A stretch of 43,204 bases of DNA from a virus: the IMG/VR virus record IMGVR_UViG_3300046683_000304, positions 1 to 43,204 of that record. One strand, written 5' to 3'. The notes under the pieces are model-generated. The model was not told where the DNA came from and did not search any database. It was given only the letters and a program-made list of their open reading frames with translations. Shown here piece by piece: positions 9,101 to 15,796 of this stretch. Position numbers and translations under genes: made by a program. How positions within the stretch are numbered: the stretch's first letter is position 1; each line of letters opens with the position of its first letter.

Positions 9101-10032
9101 ACAATGTTTTCGGGGAAGGTCCGAACGGCGCGGCAAGTTGTCCGATAAATTACACGTTCGGCGGAAACATGCAGTTTCAGCGCAACATCGTGACCAAGAC
9201 CGTTAATGACAACGTGAACCGGAATTCGATCTATCACCAGATCCAAGATGAGCTAAATGGAGGGCAAGGCGACACGGGCGACTCGCTCGGTTGGACGTGG
9301 CCCTACCAAAACAACCTGATAGACTCCTGCACATACTTTAATCTGATCCCGAGGGCGACGGCACCGTTTCAAGATGTCCAGTTATTTACCGTTACCGGTA
9401 CACATCTGATTGACGTCAGCGGGCCTGCGGCAACGGGATTCAATGGAGATCCGATTCGCAACACACCGCTCCCCGCGTTGGTGACGAATAGCGCCTTTGG
9501 GAATTTCTCGTTCCCCACTGAATACGCAAAAGTCTCCGCTGGAGGCGTGGCGCCGACATTTGGTTCCGGCAACACCACGACAACGAACTTCCCCGCTTCC
9601 GCGATTCGGTTGATCGATCCAATTACCGGCACGCCGCCGTTCCGCCTCCCGAAACAAGGTCCGTGCTGGAGCGGGGTCGCGGTTTCGACCATAGGATCGT
9701 CACCCGATGTCTATTATATGTCACTTACGGTGCCGAGCGGTTCGGGCTCTGGGACGAACGTCATCGGCGGGCAACTCACGGCCTATGACCTGAACAAAGT
9801 TCCCATGACTGGCACTACTTATTCATTCGACAACACCTTTACGACGGATAACGCGAGCTTCACGTTCTCGACAACGGCGACTGGCATCCAATTGAAAACC
9901 AGCGGATCGCTCGCGGACGGTCTATACCTTGTGACGCTGCAATGCGTCGGAACGGGTTATGATGGCAGCAGTACGTCTGCCTCGATCACGTCTGTCACTT
10001 CATTCCGTATTTCCGTAGGTAATTATGTCTGA
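6109..10032 (+). CDS. Giant tail-spike protein with Tat-like signal peptide, Ig-like repeats and beta-helix
   Basis: With 1307 residues this is the largest protein of the window. ATG 6109 overlaps the previous stop (ATGA). The N-terminus MRRRTLLGG...AAA followed by RFPHGGAG resembles a twin-arginine signal peptide with an AAA cleavage site after residue 22; the RF-P-G motif is shared with the two preceding proteins. Several Ig-like beta-sandwich repeats cover roughly residues 35-700. A block starting VTVGSGGDFATFSDM (near 705) is the usual entry into a pectate-lyase-like right-handed beta-helix, with asparagine rungs such as VTNTMIMQC and FTNNQC. The last ~110 residues form a final beta domain. 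It probably works as a branched or long spike acting on surface polysaccharide; the enzyme type cannot be told. Confidence 0.75.
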   Translation: MRRRTLLGGASALALLTKPAAARFPHGGAGIPPAVLTITGITLSNASFTGGSSSGTVVGSISVTMTGGSFSGSLSLTGADAASFQIVGTNLETNGVVANGSYAINIVATQGGAIGSPFSQPETITGSSTSIAGAFFPTTNVLGGDYIFVALRFTGSAPASITSATWSGGGGSGTVLSGSFSVTGKVANVAISTPSPGSTTSYDLALTTNLGTTATLTGISVLKPVTDIATGIYGPTVVYWDLDQPFTQRFTFSQMVIATYFTRGLYGPLTVTLTDTVGGSGDALAFSMSSKSGGFPGGLSTGFNLCVTNYGHSIVAQPTFAVTVNISNGITTQSLAVTINRPATKAVSVYAWMTVVGGAYSVPFITNQLVLDTTRANSGTTCDIVQLLTGDTGITFTPDSGGLFSFTGGSNGTVQVDTASLIPANYGHHTCTIKATTGPSQTLDFWIAHTKAPVVAWQPNDIIYSSTPATTGFLGSNLIGTIAVYSDEHGQITTSSSFRFEIMSDSSGALEVWNTGQVYLTAPVSVGTIDAVVRITSQSAITQLITLSLPVLAGTTLASSNITPTISGALTNFVPYANPQRNGSTSFPYGTPVSVGTFTVAGFSNPIDWGNVQTALVLGSTFDNAQVFNGGDLGAPGNTYNIPRYIVAGSGTSGTITATNLSAINKDTPQVDTLRIQLTDGLGTYCTKDIPITVSWKTPTTPTVTVGSGGDFATFSDMGLAFWTDFNANGAASTYAGTTIKVLAGADPSLPWYGPGGGGSGFSNGWMPFPVQWLNDTSTQWTGNGTISGTTLTVNSTSSGALKAGDYLTSGVGSNKVMIMSGSGSTWTVHVGPDPISLTLSAGPASMTTKTPRTYLPFAHTTPGGGTQGGLIKAGYDTDIRGFEIDGVTLAYDAPPGPNIVHYDTNAAGIYLVANRTGNLWVQDCYIHECDVGILNGGPGNQVTVTNTMIMQCGNHTGTQHNIYTDTIAYLTFTNNQCSDTLVGHEFKTRAMQAIITDNVFGEGPNGAASCPINYTFGGNMQFQRNIVTKTVNDNVNRNSIYHQIQDELNGGQGDTGDSLGWTWPYQNNLIDSCTYFNLIPRATAPFQDVQLFTVTGTHLIDVSGPAATGFNGDPIRNTPLPALVTNSAFGNFSFPTEYAKVSAGGVAPTFGSGNTTTTNFPASAIRLIDPITGTPPFRLPKQGPCWSGVAVSTIGSSPDVYYMSLTVPSGSGSGTNVIGGQLTAYDLNKVPMTGTTYSFDNTFTTDNASFTFSTTATGIQLKTSGSLADGLYLVTLQCVGTGYDGSSTSASITSVTSFRISVGNYV

Positions 10033-11110
10033 TCTCGTCAATGTGCGCGAGGCCGGCGCCTGGGAAGGCATCGACTGCACAACGGTCCTCCGAGACATCC
10101 TCGCGAACGGAGCGCCTGGCTTGTTCTTCCCCCCTGGCGACTGGGTCGTGAACGACCTGGAACTCGCGCGGAAAGATAAACCTCGGATCACGATCAAGGG
10201 TGCCGGAGCGGGCGCGACACGGATCAGCACTTCGACGCCCAACGCCGGCATCTTTCTATATACCGCGCCATTCGCCCAAGAGACCTGGATAGAGGTTTCG
10301 TCGCTGGAGATGTGCAATGGGCCGGCATATCCAAGCAACGGCCAGGCGGGCATCGCGATCGCCGTGCGCGGGCCGGTTGGGGATGAGATTGGCAAAGGCA
10401 TCTACCGCGACCTATGGGCAAAAAACTGGTGGTCCGCGATTTACCTTGAGCGGCACAACGACGCGAGTGTGGTCGATCTCACGGCGGAATACTGCGCGCA
10501 TGGGTTATATGCCGTGGACTGCGGCGACCTCGAAGCCGATAGGGTCAAAACGCAGAACGGCCCCGAATGGGCGATCGAAATCCACGGCACATCAGACGGC
10601 CAAGCGACGCACCGGGCCGAGGGCGCACGGCTGGTGGGATGCTCCTCCAATGGCCAGCGCGGCGGCCTACTGATCCAGGATTATGCGTTCGCGCACGTGA
10701 GCGCATCGAGTTTTTCGAGCACGGAGTGGGGTGGGTTGGTGCTCGATGGCGTGCTTGAATCGAGCGTCACGGGCGGCGAGTGGCAGGCTGGCCAGAACGC
10801 CGCCGCGATCCGGCTCACCGATACCTGCGTCCGGAACCGGCTGGTAGGTGTCTTCGCTTACGACAGCGGCCGGGGGGTCGATCTCGCCGGCCGGAACCAT
10901 TCCGTGCTTGGGCTGCACGCAACGGGCAACACCGGAGAGGACGTGACCCTTCAGGCTGCGGATTCCGTCCTTATGGGTGGTCAATTGCTGTCTACCGGCG
11001 CCGCGCACAGTCTGATCGAACTCTCGCCTGCACGGAACAATCAGATCGCCAAATTATGCAACGCCCGTGGCATTCAGCTACTCGCCAACAGTGGCAGTAC
11101 GCAGAGCTAA
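10025..11110 (+). CDS. Pectate-lyase-3-like beta-helix tail-spike protein
   Basis: This 361-residue protein begins with VNVREAGAWEGIDCTTVLRD and continues with GLFFPPGDWVV and ITIKGAGAGATRI, the pattern of the pectate-lyase-3 (Pectate_lyase_3/GH28-like) superfamily seen in phage tail spikes, where the first strand reads N-V-x-x-F/A-G-A followed by a cap helix. The remainder is made of short beta-helix rungs (DLTAEYCAHGLYAVDC, ARLVGCSSNGQRGG). Unlike the four upstream proteins it has no signal peptide. The start overlaps the previous stop by 8 nt. Its stop overlaps, tail to tail, the minus-strand gene at 11107. Role: probable host-surface binding or degrading spike. Confidence 0.75.
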   Translation: MSDLVNVREAGAWEGIDCTTVLRDILANGAPGLFFPPGDWVVNDLELARKDKPRITIKGAGAGATRISTSTPNAGIFLYTAPFAQETWIEVSSLEMCNGPAYPSNGQAGIAIAVRGPVGDEIGKGIYRDLWAKNWWSAIYLERHNDASVVDLTAEYCAHGLYAVDCGDLEADRVKTQNGPEWAIEIHGTSDGQATHRAEGARLVGCSSNGQRGGLLIQDYAFAHVSASSFSSTEWGGLVLDGVLESSVTGGEWQAGQNAAAIRLTDTCVRNRLVGVFAYDSGRGVDLAGRNHSVLGLHATGNTGEDVTLQAADSVLMGGQLLSTGAAHSLIELSPARNNQIAKLCNARGIQLLANSGSTQS

Positions 11111-11355
11111 GGCATGAACCGAATGTTGGTGTAGGCTTTCCGGCGCCGCGTCGGCCCACCCCAGAAAAGGTAATCGGCCGCTCGTAGGAGCGCCCAAAGC
11201 GGCAGGACAGTCCACACGAACAGTCCTACGAAAATCCATAGCTTATCATGTAGATAGCGACTATCAGAAGCTAGGACCACCGCGACGAAAAACAGTCCTT
11301 CGGGCACGCAAAGGAATAAGCAGATGCGCTCCGGCCAGGCTACCCAACGCGGCAT
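11107..11355 (-). CDS. Small membrane protein, isolated on the minus strand
   Basis: The 82-residue product has two hydrophobic helices (about residues 11-29 and 40-59) and a basic C-terminal tail (PTRRRKAY). The ATG at 11355 follows an AGGAGG site at ideal spacing; the longer open frame upstream (to 11802) is antisense to a better-supported gene and is not used. It lies alone between two plus-strand operons and has its own predicted promoter at 11375-11403. A gene inserted like this behaves like a moron: expressed independently of lytic operons. Function not recognised; superinfection exclusion or membrane modulation are possibilities only. Confidence 0.65.
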   Translation of the reverse strand: MPRWVAWPERICLFLCVPEGLFFVAVVLASDSRYLHDKLWIFVGLFVWTVLPLWALLRAADYLFWGGPTRRRKAYTNIRFMP

Positions 11356-11374
11356 GACGGCCTCCTGATGCCGT

Positions 11375-11403
11375 ATCATACACAAATGGGTCATCGCATC
11401 CAA
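11375..11403 (-). promoter_or_regulatory. Predicted sigma70-type promoter for the 11107-11355 gene
   Basis: On the minus strand a TTGGAT box (11403-11398) is followed after exactly 17 nt by TATGAT (11380-11375). The predicted transcript starts about 13 nt before the ATG, leaving room for the AGGAGG site. The CATTTGT segment just before the -10 is shared with the promoter at 37769-37797, which drives the other well-supported isolated minus-strand gene. Confidence 0.6.
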
Positions 11404-11455
11404 CTGTATAATGACGGGGTCTGAAGACGGGTCGCGCAGTAGGTCTTTACAGGTC

Positions 11456-11779
11456 ATGTCTGGCAATGGATGGGATGGGAATGATCGGCGGTCACCGCCG
11501 ATGCCGCGCGAAGTAGGTCGCCACGACCGCCGCACGATCGACGCGAAAACAGAGGCATTGCTCGATTGCATTGAGTTTTCGGGTGTTGACCTCCTGGACC
11601 CGGACGACAAGCGGGAACTCACGGAACGCTTTGCGCGGGCACGCCGGATGGAAATCAGACGTAAGCGGTGGCAGGAAAAACGCGCGGCCACAGTGGTGTG
11701 GATCATATCGGCGTTTGGAACCGTTATCGTAAGCCTCTGGCTACCGGAGGCACTGAAATGGATAAGATCCAAACTATGA
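11456..11779 (+). CDS. Single-pass membrane protein with basic helix, unknown
   Basis: The 107-residue form starts at ATG 11456; an in-frame ATG at 11411 lacks any ribosome-binding site and sits inside a TATAAT (11407-11412) that may be the promoter of this cassette. A charged region rich in Asp, Arg and Glu (residues ~20-75, probably helical) precedes one transmembrane segment (TVVWIISAFGTVIVSLWLP, about 78-96). The N-terminus is therefore probably cytoplasmic. It is the first gene of a membrane-protein cassette reaching 13777 and overlaps the next gene by 22 nt. Function not recognised; a lysis-related role is possible from context. Confidence 0.6.
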   Translation: MSGNGWDGNDRRSPPMPREVGRHDRRTIDAKTEALLDCIEFSGVDLLDPDDKRELTERFARARRMEIRRKRWQEKRAATVVWIISAFGTVIVSLWLPEALKWIRSKL

Positions 11780-12246
11780 CTTGCCTTGAGTGGATCAAAC
11801 AATCCCCTGGACGCGCCGTGCGTGTCGCTTCGTCAGCGGTTCTGGTCACCCTTGTCCTGATTACCGCGTGGGAAAGTTTCTCGATTTACGTGCGTCCAGA
11901 ACCGCCAGTGCTGCTGAACTGGAAAGTGGAAAGAACATCGCCCGAGCACACGTGGCTGATCATGACTTACCAGTCGGCCGACGTGAAATGGTGTTCGAGG
12001 ATCGGGGCGTTGATGCTGACCAGGGCTGCCGCACCCCCAGAACGCGCTGTCTATATCCCGCTGGGAGGCGTTCTGAGCGGGCGAGGTCTAGGCAGCACAG
12101 CTGGCATCTTCGATGTTTGGGTTGATGTGTCGGGTGTTCCTGCTGGCCGATGGACGTATATCTACCGGGCGATGCATTATTGCGCGCCGTTCGCGACGAC
12201 CGAATGGCCGGATCCCGGCCACCGGGTGGAAATAGAAATCCCGTAG
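11758..12246 (+). CDS. Membrane-anchored protein with extracytoplasmic domain, unknown
   Basis: ATG 11758 is chosen because GGAGG lies at 11746-11750. The 162-residue product has one N-terminal transmembrane helix (about residues 21-40: VASSAVLVTLVLITAWESF) and a soluble C-terminal domain of about 115 residues with two cysteines (C51-like position WCSRIG and HYCAPF) that may pair. The layout is a signal-anchor protein with a periplasmic domain. It overlaps its upstream neighbour and precedes a 50-residue hydrophobic peptide. Family not recognised. Confidence 0.6.
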   Translation: MDKIQTMTCLEWIKQSPGRAVRVASSAVLVTLVLITAWESFSIYVRPEPPVLLNWKVERTSPEHTWLIMTYQSADVKWCSRIGALMLTRAAAPPERAVYIPLGGVLSGRGLGSTAGIFDVWVDVSGVPAGRWTYIYRAMHYCAPFATTEWPDPGHRVEIEIP

Positions 12247-12258
12247 TAGGATGAGAAA

Positions 12259-12411
12259 ATGAACCTGATCTTGTTGCTGGTCATCCTCCTGATCCTGTTT
12301 GGTGGACTTGGGGGATATGGATATTGGGGAGGAGGCCCGCACTTTGCATATGGCGGCGGTGGTATCGGGTTGATTCTGCTCATCGTCCTGATCGTGTTAC
12401 TAGTGCGATGA
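12259..12411 (+). CDS. DUF3309-like hydrophobic small protein
   Basis: This 50-residue protein is two hydrophobic segments (LILLLVILLILFGG and IGLILLIVLIVLLV) around a central YGYWGGGPHFAYGGGG. That plan, hydrophobic-GYG-hydrophobic at about 50 residues, is that of the DUF3309 family of small bacterial membrane proteins. An AGGATGAGAAA stretch upstream gives a weak ribosome site, and the stop overlaps the next ATG (ATGA). Such a protein inside a phage membrane cassette is uncommon; it may be host-derived. Function is unknown for the family. Confidence 0.65.
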   Translation: MNLILLLVILLILFGGLGGYGYWGGGPHFAYGGGGIGLILLIVLIVLLVR

Positions 12412-12713
12412 CCGACACTCCAATCGGAAACCGCCTTCTGACTCCACAGACCGTCATTGGCTACATCGGCATGACGATCGGCGGTGGCGTCGTGGCGGCT
12501 GTCATGATGTGGGGCGATCCGCAAACAAAAAGCCAGACCATCGGTCAGGTGCTTACGATCATGGCCATGATTGTTGGATTTTATTTTGGGTCATCGAGCG
12601 GATCGCAGGCGAAGGACGAAACGATAGCGCGCCGCGATCAACCGCCGCCGACCACGACCACCGTCAGCGCGCCGCCCGCCACCGTCACTACAACAACCGG
12701 AACGGCTCCATGA
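12408..12713 (+). CDS. Putative holin (two transmembrane segments)
   Basis: The 101-residue protein starts at the ATG overlapping the previous stop. It has two transmembrane segments (about residues 19-37 and 49-65) separated by a short polar loop, then GFYFGSSSGSQAKDE, a phrase found near the end of the last helix in many small phage holin-like proteins, and a Pro/Thr-rich tail. Size, topology and position directly before a lipoprotein gene fit a holin. No endolysin gene is visible nearby, which keeps the call provisional. Confidence 0.5.
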   Translation: MTDTPIGNRLLTPQTVIGYIGMTIGGGVVAAVMMWGDPQTKSQTIGQVLTIMAMIVGFYFGSSSGSQAKDETIARRDQPPPTTTTVSAPPATVTTTTGTAP

Positions 12714-12979
12714 ATCGCGCCATGCTGCTCCTCCTGTTCCTGCTCGCCGGCTGCGGCCAGCAAATCTCGACTACGTCGGGGTATTTCGCCACCCTCAAAA
12801 TGGACGTAGAACAGGTCCATGACCTTGAAGCACAGGCACTCCAGGCGGCTGCATGCAATGTCACCGTTGGCACGCTGCGCCGCAATACTACGGGCAACCC
12901 GTCTTTTGGCGACGGCGTGCTGCTTCTATGTCCGGCGCGGGCACCAGTGCCAATTCCAGCGGCGCTTGTGAGGCCGTGA
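12710..12979 (+). CDS. Small lipoprotein (possible outer-membrane spanin candidate)
   Basis: The 89-residue protein opens with MNRAMLLLLFLLAGCGQQ, a clear lipoprotein signal with lipobox LAGC (lipidated Cys at residue 15). The mature part has a short helical stretch and a Pro-rich end (PARAPVPIPAAL). The start overlaps the holin-like gene by 4 nt. Small phage lipoproteins next to a holin can be o-spanins (Rz1-like), but no embedded i-spanin partner was seen, so this is only one option. Confidence 0.65.
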   Translation: MNRAMLLLLFLLAGCGQQISTTSGYFATLKMDVEQVHDLEAQALQAAACNVTVGTLRRNTTGNPSFGDGVLLLCPARAPVPIPAALVRP

Positions 12980-12998
12980 TCAAATAGGATGGACTATA

Positions 12999-13253
12999 AT
13001 GCCTCAATACCGCACGAAACCAGTCTTGATTGACGCGTGGCAATTCCGGCGCGGCGAGCAGGAAAGCGATCTGGCCCCTTACGTCATGTCCGGCCATCTG
13101 CGCTACACGGATCAGGACACGATCTTGATTAAGACGTTGGAAGGCACGATGGAGGCCAGACCCGGAAACTGGATCATTCGCGGCGTGAAAGGTGAGATTT
13201 ACCCGTGTAAAGACGATATATTCAAAGCGACTTACGATCCTGTCGCATCGTGA
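12999..13253 (+). CDS. Conserved phage protein (RTKPV...IIRGVKGE type)
   Basis: The 84-residue protein has the signature of a widespread phage family: an N-terminal YRTKPVLIDAWQF, a middle IKTLEGTMEARPGNWIIRGVKGE and a final YPCKDDIFKATY. The family is common in phages of many hosts and has no assigned function that I know. It is soluble, small and beta-rich. The stop overlaps the GTG of the next small gene (GTGA). Start ATG 12999 lies 20 nt after the previous stop, with a weak AGGA site. Confidence 0.8.
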   Translation: MPQYRTKPVLIDAWQFRRGEQESDLAPYVMSGHLRYTDQDTILIKTLEGTMEARPGNWIIRGVKGEIYPCKDDIFKATYDPVAS

Positions 13254-13372
13254 TCCTTATCGCCCTCCTGGCCATCCTGGTCGTCTTTGGCGGGGAGGCG
13301 GCAATCGATGGCATCCTCGGGCTGTTACTGGTACTCGTGTCGGGTGCTTTCGCGCTGTTCGAGGAGCCTTGA
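13250..13372 (+). CDS. Tiny hydrophobic membrane peptide
   Basis: A 40-codon frame starts at a GTG overlapping the previous stop by 4 nt. It encodes MILIALLAILVVFGGE, a short link with Ala/Gly, then LGLLLVLVSGAFALFEE: two hydrophobic segments with acidic residues. The overlap pattern equals that of its confirmed neighbours, which supports translation. Function unknown; it adds to the set of very small membrane proteins in this cassette. Confidence 0.5.
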   Translation: MILIALLAILVVFGGEAAIDGILGLLLVLVSGAFALFEEP

Positions 13373-13417
13373 AACGGTCACTGGAACCAAAACCCGAACT
13401 GGCGCATAGTAGCAACC

Positions 13418-13777
13418 ATGAGCGATCTCCCTTGGCCCTGGACACCGCTACAACGCCACATAGACAGCAGTTTTGCGGCGTTACAAAAGCATGAAGACGA
13501 CCGATTCGCCGCGTTGCAACAACAAATCAAGGATCTGATAACCATGTCCCAAACGAACCAAGCGAAGGTCGATGCCGCCAACGCGGCCACCGCCGCAGCC
13601 CTCGACGCCATCCAGACCGATATTACTGCCATCGCGGCAGAACTCCAGGCAGCTATCCCGCAACCCGGTCAGGTGCCATCAGACGCTTCGCTCGCAGCCA
13701 TGCAAGCCGGCGTTGACCGACTGAACGCGGTTAAGACTGCGCTGGATGCGCTAGCCACGCCACCGCCCACGCCCTGA
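13418..13777 (+). CDS. Coiled-coil/helical protein, unknown
   Basis: The 119-residue protein is almost fully helical: an N-terminal WPWTPLQRHIDSSFAALQKHED stretch, shown here in outline only, leads into Ala/Gln/Asp heptads up to residue ~85 and a second helix with Pro-rich end. It is the last gene before a strong terminator. It may oligomerise. No family is recognised; start ATG 13418 lacks a clear ribosome site, and ATG 13544 is a possible internal alternative. Confidence 0.6.
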   Translation: MSDLPWPWTPLQRHIDSSFAALQKHEDDRFAALQQQIKDLITMSQTNQAKVDAANAATAAALDAIQTDITAIAAELQAAIPQPGQVPSDASLAAMQAGVDRLNAVKTALDALATPPPTP

Positions 13778-13850
13778 CACTTGCCGCGCGCCGCGTTGTG
13801 AGGTAGATCACAGGGGCGCCCGCAAACTCTTCGCCTTGGCAGACCAAAGA

Positions 13851-13884
13851 GCCCCGTCAGAGCAATCTGGCGGGGCTTTCGTTT
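13851..13884 (+). terminator. Rho-independent terminator after the membrane cassette
   Basis: GCCCCGTCAG (13851-13860), loop AGCAAT, and CTGGCGGGGC (13867-13876) form a 10-bp stem with one G-U pair, followed by TTTCGTTT. It lies between two convergent operons (last plus gene ends at 13777, last minus gene ends at 13919) and may work in both directions, though the U-tract is better for the plus strand. Confidence 0.85.
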
Positions 13885-13918
13885 GTCGGGAGACCTCGTC
13901 CTTAATTTGCCGCGCGAG

Positions 13919-14218
13919 TTACATCGAAAATGAAGCCACGGCCACAGGCGGAAATTCGCCAACATAGCCACCTTCGTGCCATTGGGTTCTCGAGCAACGA
14001 TTGGCATCCACATGCCACCCTGCTTCATCGCGCTTTATATACATCTCAACCGTCCCGCCTGGGTGAAGGCTAACGGTGTAGCTTCCATTCAGCCAAAGAC
14101 GGCGCTGTTTATCGTGATACATTGCCCATGGCACAGTCCACCCAGATTCGCCAATGTCCATGCTGGCGATGCTATGATCGGCGCCGGCCAATCCTCTAGG
14201 TAATGTCGCGTGCATCAT
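13919..14218 (-). CDS. Small protein of the minus-strand early operon, unknown
   Basis: ATG 14218 follows an AAAGGAG site; the longer frame upstream overlaps its neighbour without a ribosome site. The 99-residue product is rich in Trp, Tyr and His and reads as a beta-sheet domain (YHDKQRRLWLNGSYTVSLHP; VEMYIKRDEAGWHVD). It is the last gene of a nine-gene minus-strand operon and is followed by the terminator region. No family recognised. Confidence 0.6.
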   Translation of the reverse strand: MMHATLPRGLAGADHSIASMDIGESGWTVPWAMYHDKQRRLWLNGSYTVSLHPGGTVEMYIKRDEAGWHVDANRCSRTQWHEGGYVGEFPPVAVASFSM

Positions 14219-14255
14219 CGTCTCCTTTTGGGTTGGCGCCACGTGATTGTTCCGG

Positions 14256-14522
14256 TCACTTCTCAATCTCCCAGATCGCGGCATCGACAAGCAGGTCCAT
14301 GGCTTCTTGTTTTGTCGCACGCCAGCCGATCTCTTCTCCATCGATATCGGTCTGCAGCCACGCGCGCCACGGAGCTTCTTTTCGCCGCTCGCTCTTTAAC
14401 TCAATGACGCACCCAACGTACAAGCCGCCGATGTAGAGCGCCTGATCCGGATAGCCGTAGCCGTCATGGCACCAGTAGAGCCGACATTTGCCGCTCCAGA
14501 TTGGTGGTTTATCGTCCGTCAT
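14256..14522 (-). CDS. Small protein, unknown
   Basis: The start is ATG 14522, directly preceded by GTG, with the upstream stop inside this GTGATG; GGGGGGAAGG lies just before. The 88-residue product contains a short beta-rich core (LYWCHDGYGYPDQALYIGG) and a helical C-terminal half with ATKQEAMDLLVDAAIWEIE, as in small phage proteins with a double-stranded-RNA-binding-like or DUF551-like plan, but no family can be claimed. Its start region is part of a 41-bp direct repeat (see findings). Confidence 0.65.
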   Translation of the reverse strand: MTDDKPPIWSGKCRLYWCHDGYGYPDQALYIGGLYVGCVIELKSERRKEAPWRAWLQTDIDGEEIGWRATKQEAMDLLVDAAIWEIEK

Positions 14523-14839
14523 CACCTTCCCCCCGCGTCATAAGCCGCCGCCAGCGCGCGGGCCATCTTTTCATACCAGAGACGATCGTCGGGGGCTCCA
14601 TTCGCCCAACTCCTGCCGTCGTGATCAGGCCACCATGAATTAAGCGCCGCCTCAACCGCGTCCATCGATAGGGGCTGCCGCAGCGGATCAGGCTCGGCCA
14701 GCGCGGCGAGAAGAGCGCGGACTCGCTCAAGTGCAACAATCGCGTTGTTATGATCAGGTTCAACATGAACGAAGCGCAACGCACGCCGAACGATGTAGAT
14801 GTCGTCCATCATTCCCGTGACTGGCAACTCGTCCGCCAT
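14522..14839 (-). CDS. Small helical protein, unknown
   Basis: The 105-residue product starts at ATG 14839 inside a GTGATG junction. It has helices IVALERVRALLAAL and MDAVEAALNSWW and ends ARALAAAYDAGGR. The ending nearly repeats the ending of the upstream gene (AAAAYDARGR). The call as a gene rests on the two overlapping junctions, the GGGGAAGG site and natural amino-acid composition. Function unknown. Confidence 0.6.
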   Translation of the reverse strand: MADELPVTGMMDDIYIVRRALRFVHVEPDHNNAIVALERVRALLAALAEPDPLRQPLSMDAVEAALNSWWPDHDGRSWANGAPDDRLWYEKMARALAAAYDAGGR

Positions 14840-15033
14840 CACCTTCCCCTCGCGTCATAAGCCGCCGCCGCATCTTCCATATCCTGCATCGCGCGGGCCG
14901 CGAGCACGTACTCGTTCGCGAACATCGCGCACGCGAGGGCGTCTGCCGAGCGGTCTTGCGCTTGCAGTTCCCGCGCCATTGCCAGAACCTCGGCGGCCGC
15001 GCTGAGTAGTTTGGTGACGGCTGGGCTGGTCAT
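14839..15033 (-). CDS. Small helical protein, unknown
   Basis: ATG 15033 overlaps the upstream stop (ATGA); an upstream in-frame start at 15099 is antisense-free but lies within the neighbour and lacks a ribosome site. The 64-residue product is an Ala-rich helical protein (LSAAAEVLAMARELQAQ). It may form a helical hairpin. Family not recognised. Confidence 0.55.
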   Translation of the reverse strand: MTSPAVTKLLSAAAEVLAMARELQAQDRSADALACAMFANEYVLAARAMQDMEDAAAAYDARGR

Positions 15034-15263
15034 GTGGGCATCTCGCGGTGTTTTTGATGGGCCAATTTCTTCACGCGCTTCAATCCCGTCATGCTCCATC
15101 GGTCAAGAATGGCTTTGTTAACGCGCGGCCAATCGGCTGTCCACACGCCGGCAGCCTCCGCGCGCATTGCCAGCGCGTAAGTGACCGCGACATCCGCCTG
15201 TCTCGCTTTAGATGCGATTTCATCTTCAATCACGCGCGCGCAGTTCATTAGATAAATGGACAT
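15030..15263 (-). CDS. Small helical protein, unknown
   Basis: The 77-residue product starts at ATG 15263 behind GGGGGGAAGATAAG. It has a helical N-terminal half (ARVIEDEIASKARQADVAV) and a Trp-containing C-terminal half (WTADWPRVNKAILDRW) that looks like a small helical bundle with a basic tail. Its stop overlaps the next gene. Unknown family; DNA binding is possible from the basic tail but unsupported. Confidence 0.6.
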   Translation of the reverse strand: MSIYLMNCARVIEDEIASKARQADVAVTYALAMRAEAAGVWTADWPRVNKAILDRWSMTGLKRVKKLAHQKHREMPT

Positions 15264-15264
15264 C

Positions 15265-15402
15265 TTATCTTCCCCCCACCGCCGCCTCCGCCAGCATCGC
15301 GGCGGGTAAGTTGTCCATAAACCACCAATACGCGCAGGCGAGCACGACTCCGATCGCCACGGCGGCTACGAGACGCGGGAGCGGCGGGCCGGGGGTGGGC
15401 AT
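15265..15402 (-). CDS. Tiny single-pass membrane protein
   Basis: The 45-residue product begins at ATG 15402, sharing one base with the upstream stop (TGATG), with GGAGGAGG upstream. It has one transmembrane helix (LVAAVAIGVVLACAYWWFM, about residues 9-27) and a short Ala-rich tail. Function unknown. Confidence 0.6.
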   Translation of the reverse strand: MPTPGPPLPRLVAAVAIGVVLACAYWWFMDNLPAAMLAEAAVGGR

Positions 15403-15623
15403 CAGGCGTCCTCCTCCGCGAGAACCGGCGCATCGATCTCGATGTCCGTCAGCGCGACACCGAGTAACGCTTGGCGAATATCGCGAGTCCTGGAGAACGC
15501 ACACTCGCGGCACACCTCCCGCGCCGTTTCGGAATTGAGCGATTGCATCTGGGTGACGAACTGCTCGATTTCGGACAGTTGCCTGATGATGGCGGCGGTT
15601 TGGAATTTGGACAGAGTTGACAT
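15402..15623 (-). CDS. Small helical protein with two cysteines, unknown
   Basis: ATG 15623 sits in a GTGATG junction behind AAGGAGAGG. The 73-residue product is a long helix (FQTAAIIRQLSEIEQFVTQM) followed by SETAREVCRECAFSRTRDI, whose CxxC could bind metal or be structural, and an acidic tail. No family is recognised. It belongs to the same overlapping minus-strand operon. Confidence 0.6.
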   Translation of the reverse strand: MSTLSKFQTAAIIRQLSEIEQFVTQMQSLNSETAREVCRECAFSRTRDIRQALLGVALTDIEIDAPVLAEEDA

Positions 15624-15796
15624 CACGCCTCTCCTTCTTCTTTGGCTTCCGCTGATGACTTCACGATGTCCCAGTCATCGACATCCAACATTGAGAACAC
15701 ATCGGCCGCCGAAATTATGGCGTCATCTTCGTTTTCCGCATCGACCTCAATGCTGCCGTGACCGCTGATCCTGAAGAATACAGTCCAGGTTTTCAT
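15623..15796 (-). CDS. Small acidic protein with beta-alpha plan
   Basis: The 57-residue product starts at ATG 15796, overlapping the upstream stop (ATGA). The sequence MKTWTVFFRISGHGSIEVDA then a helix with ENEDDAI and a very acidic tail matches a small phage family with a first beta strand and an EDA-type helix. Strong acidity could suggest DNA mimicry, but nothing in the sequence proves this. Confidence 0.6.
   Translation of the reverse strand: MKTWTVFFRISGHGSIEVDAENEDDAIISAADVFSMLDVDDWDIVKSSAEAKEEGEA

Noticed and set aside
8305-9246. Minus-strand frame of 313 codons inside the giant spike gene
   Set aside because: No ribosome site or domain, and it mirrors the beta-helix coding strand.
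13778-13918. tRNA gene between convergent operons
   Set aside because: The hairpin region is a terminator; no cloverleaf, anticodon or T-arm pattern could be formed here or elsewhere in the window.
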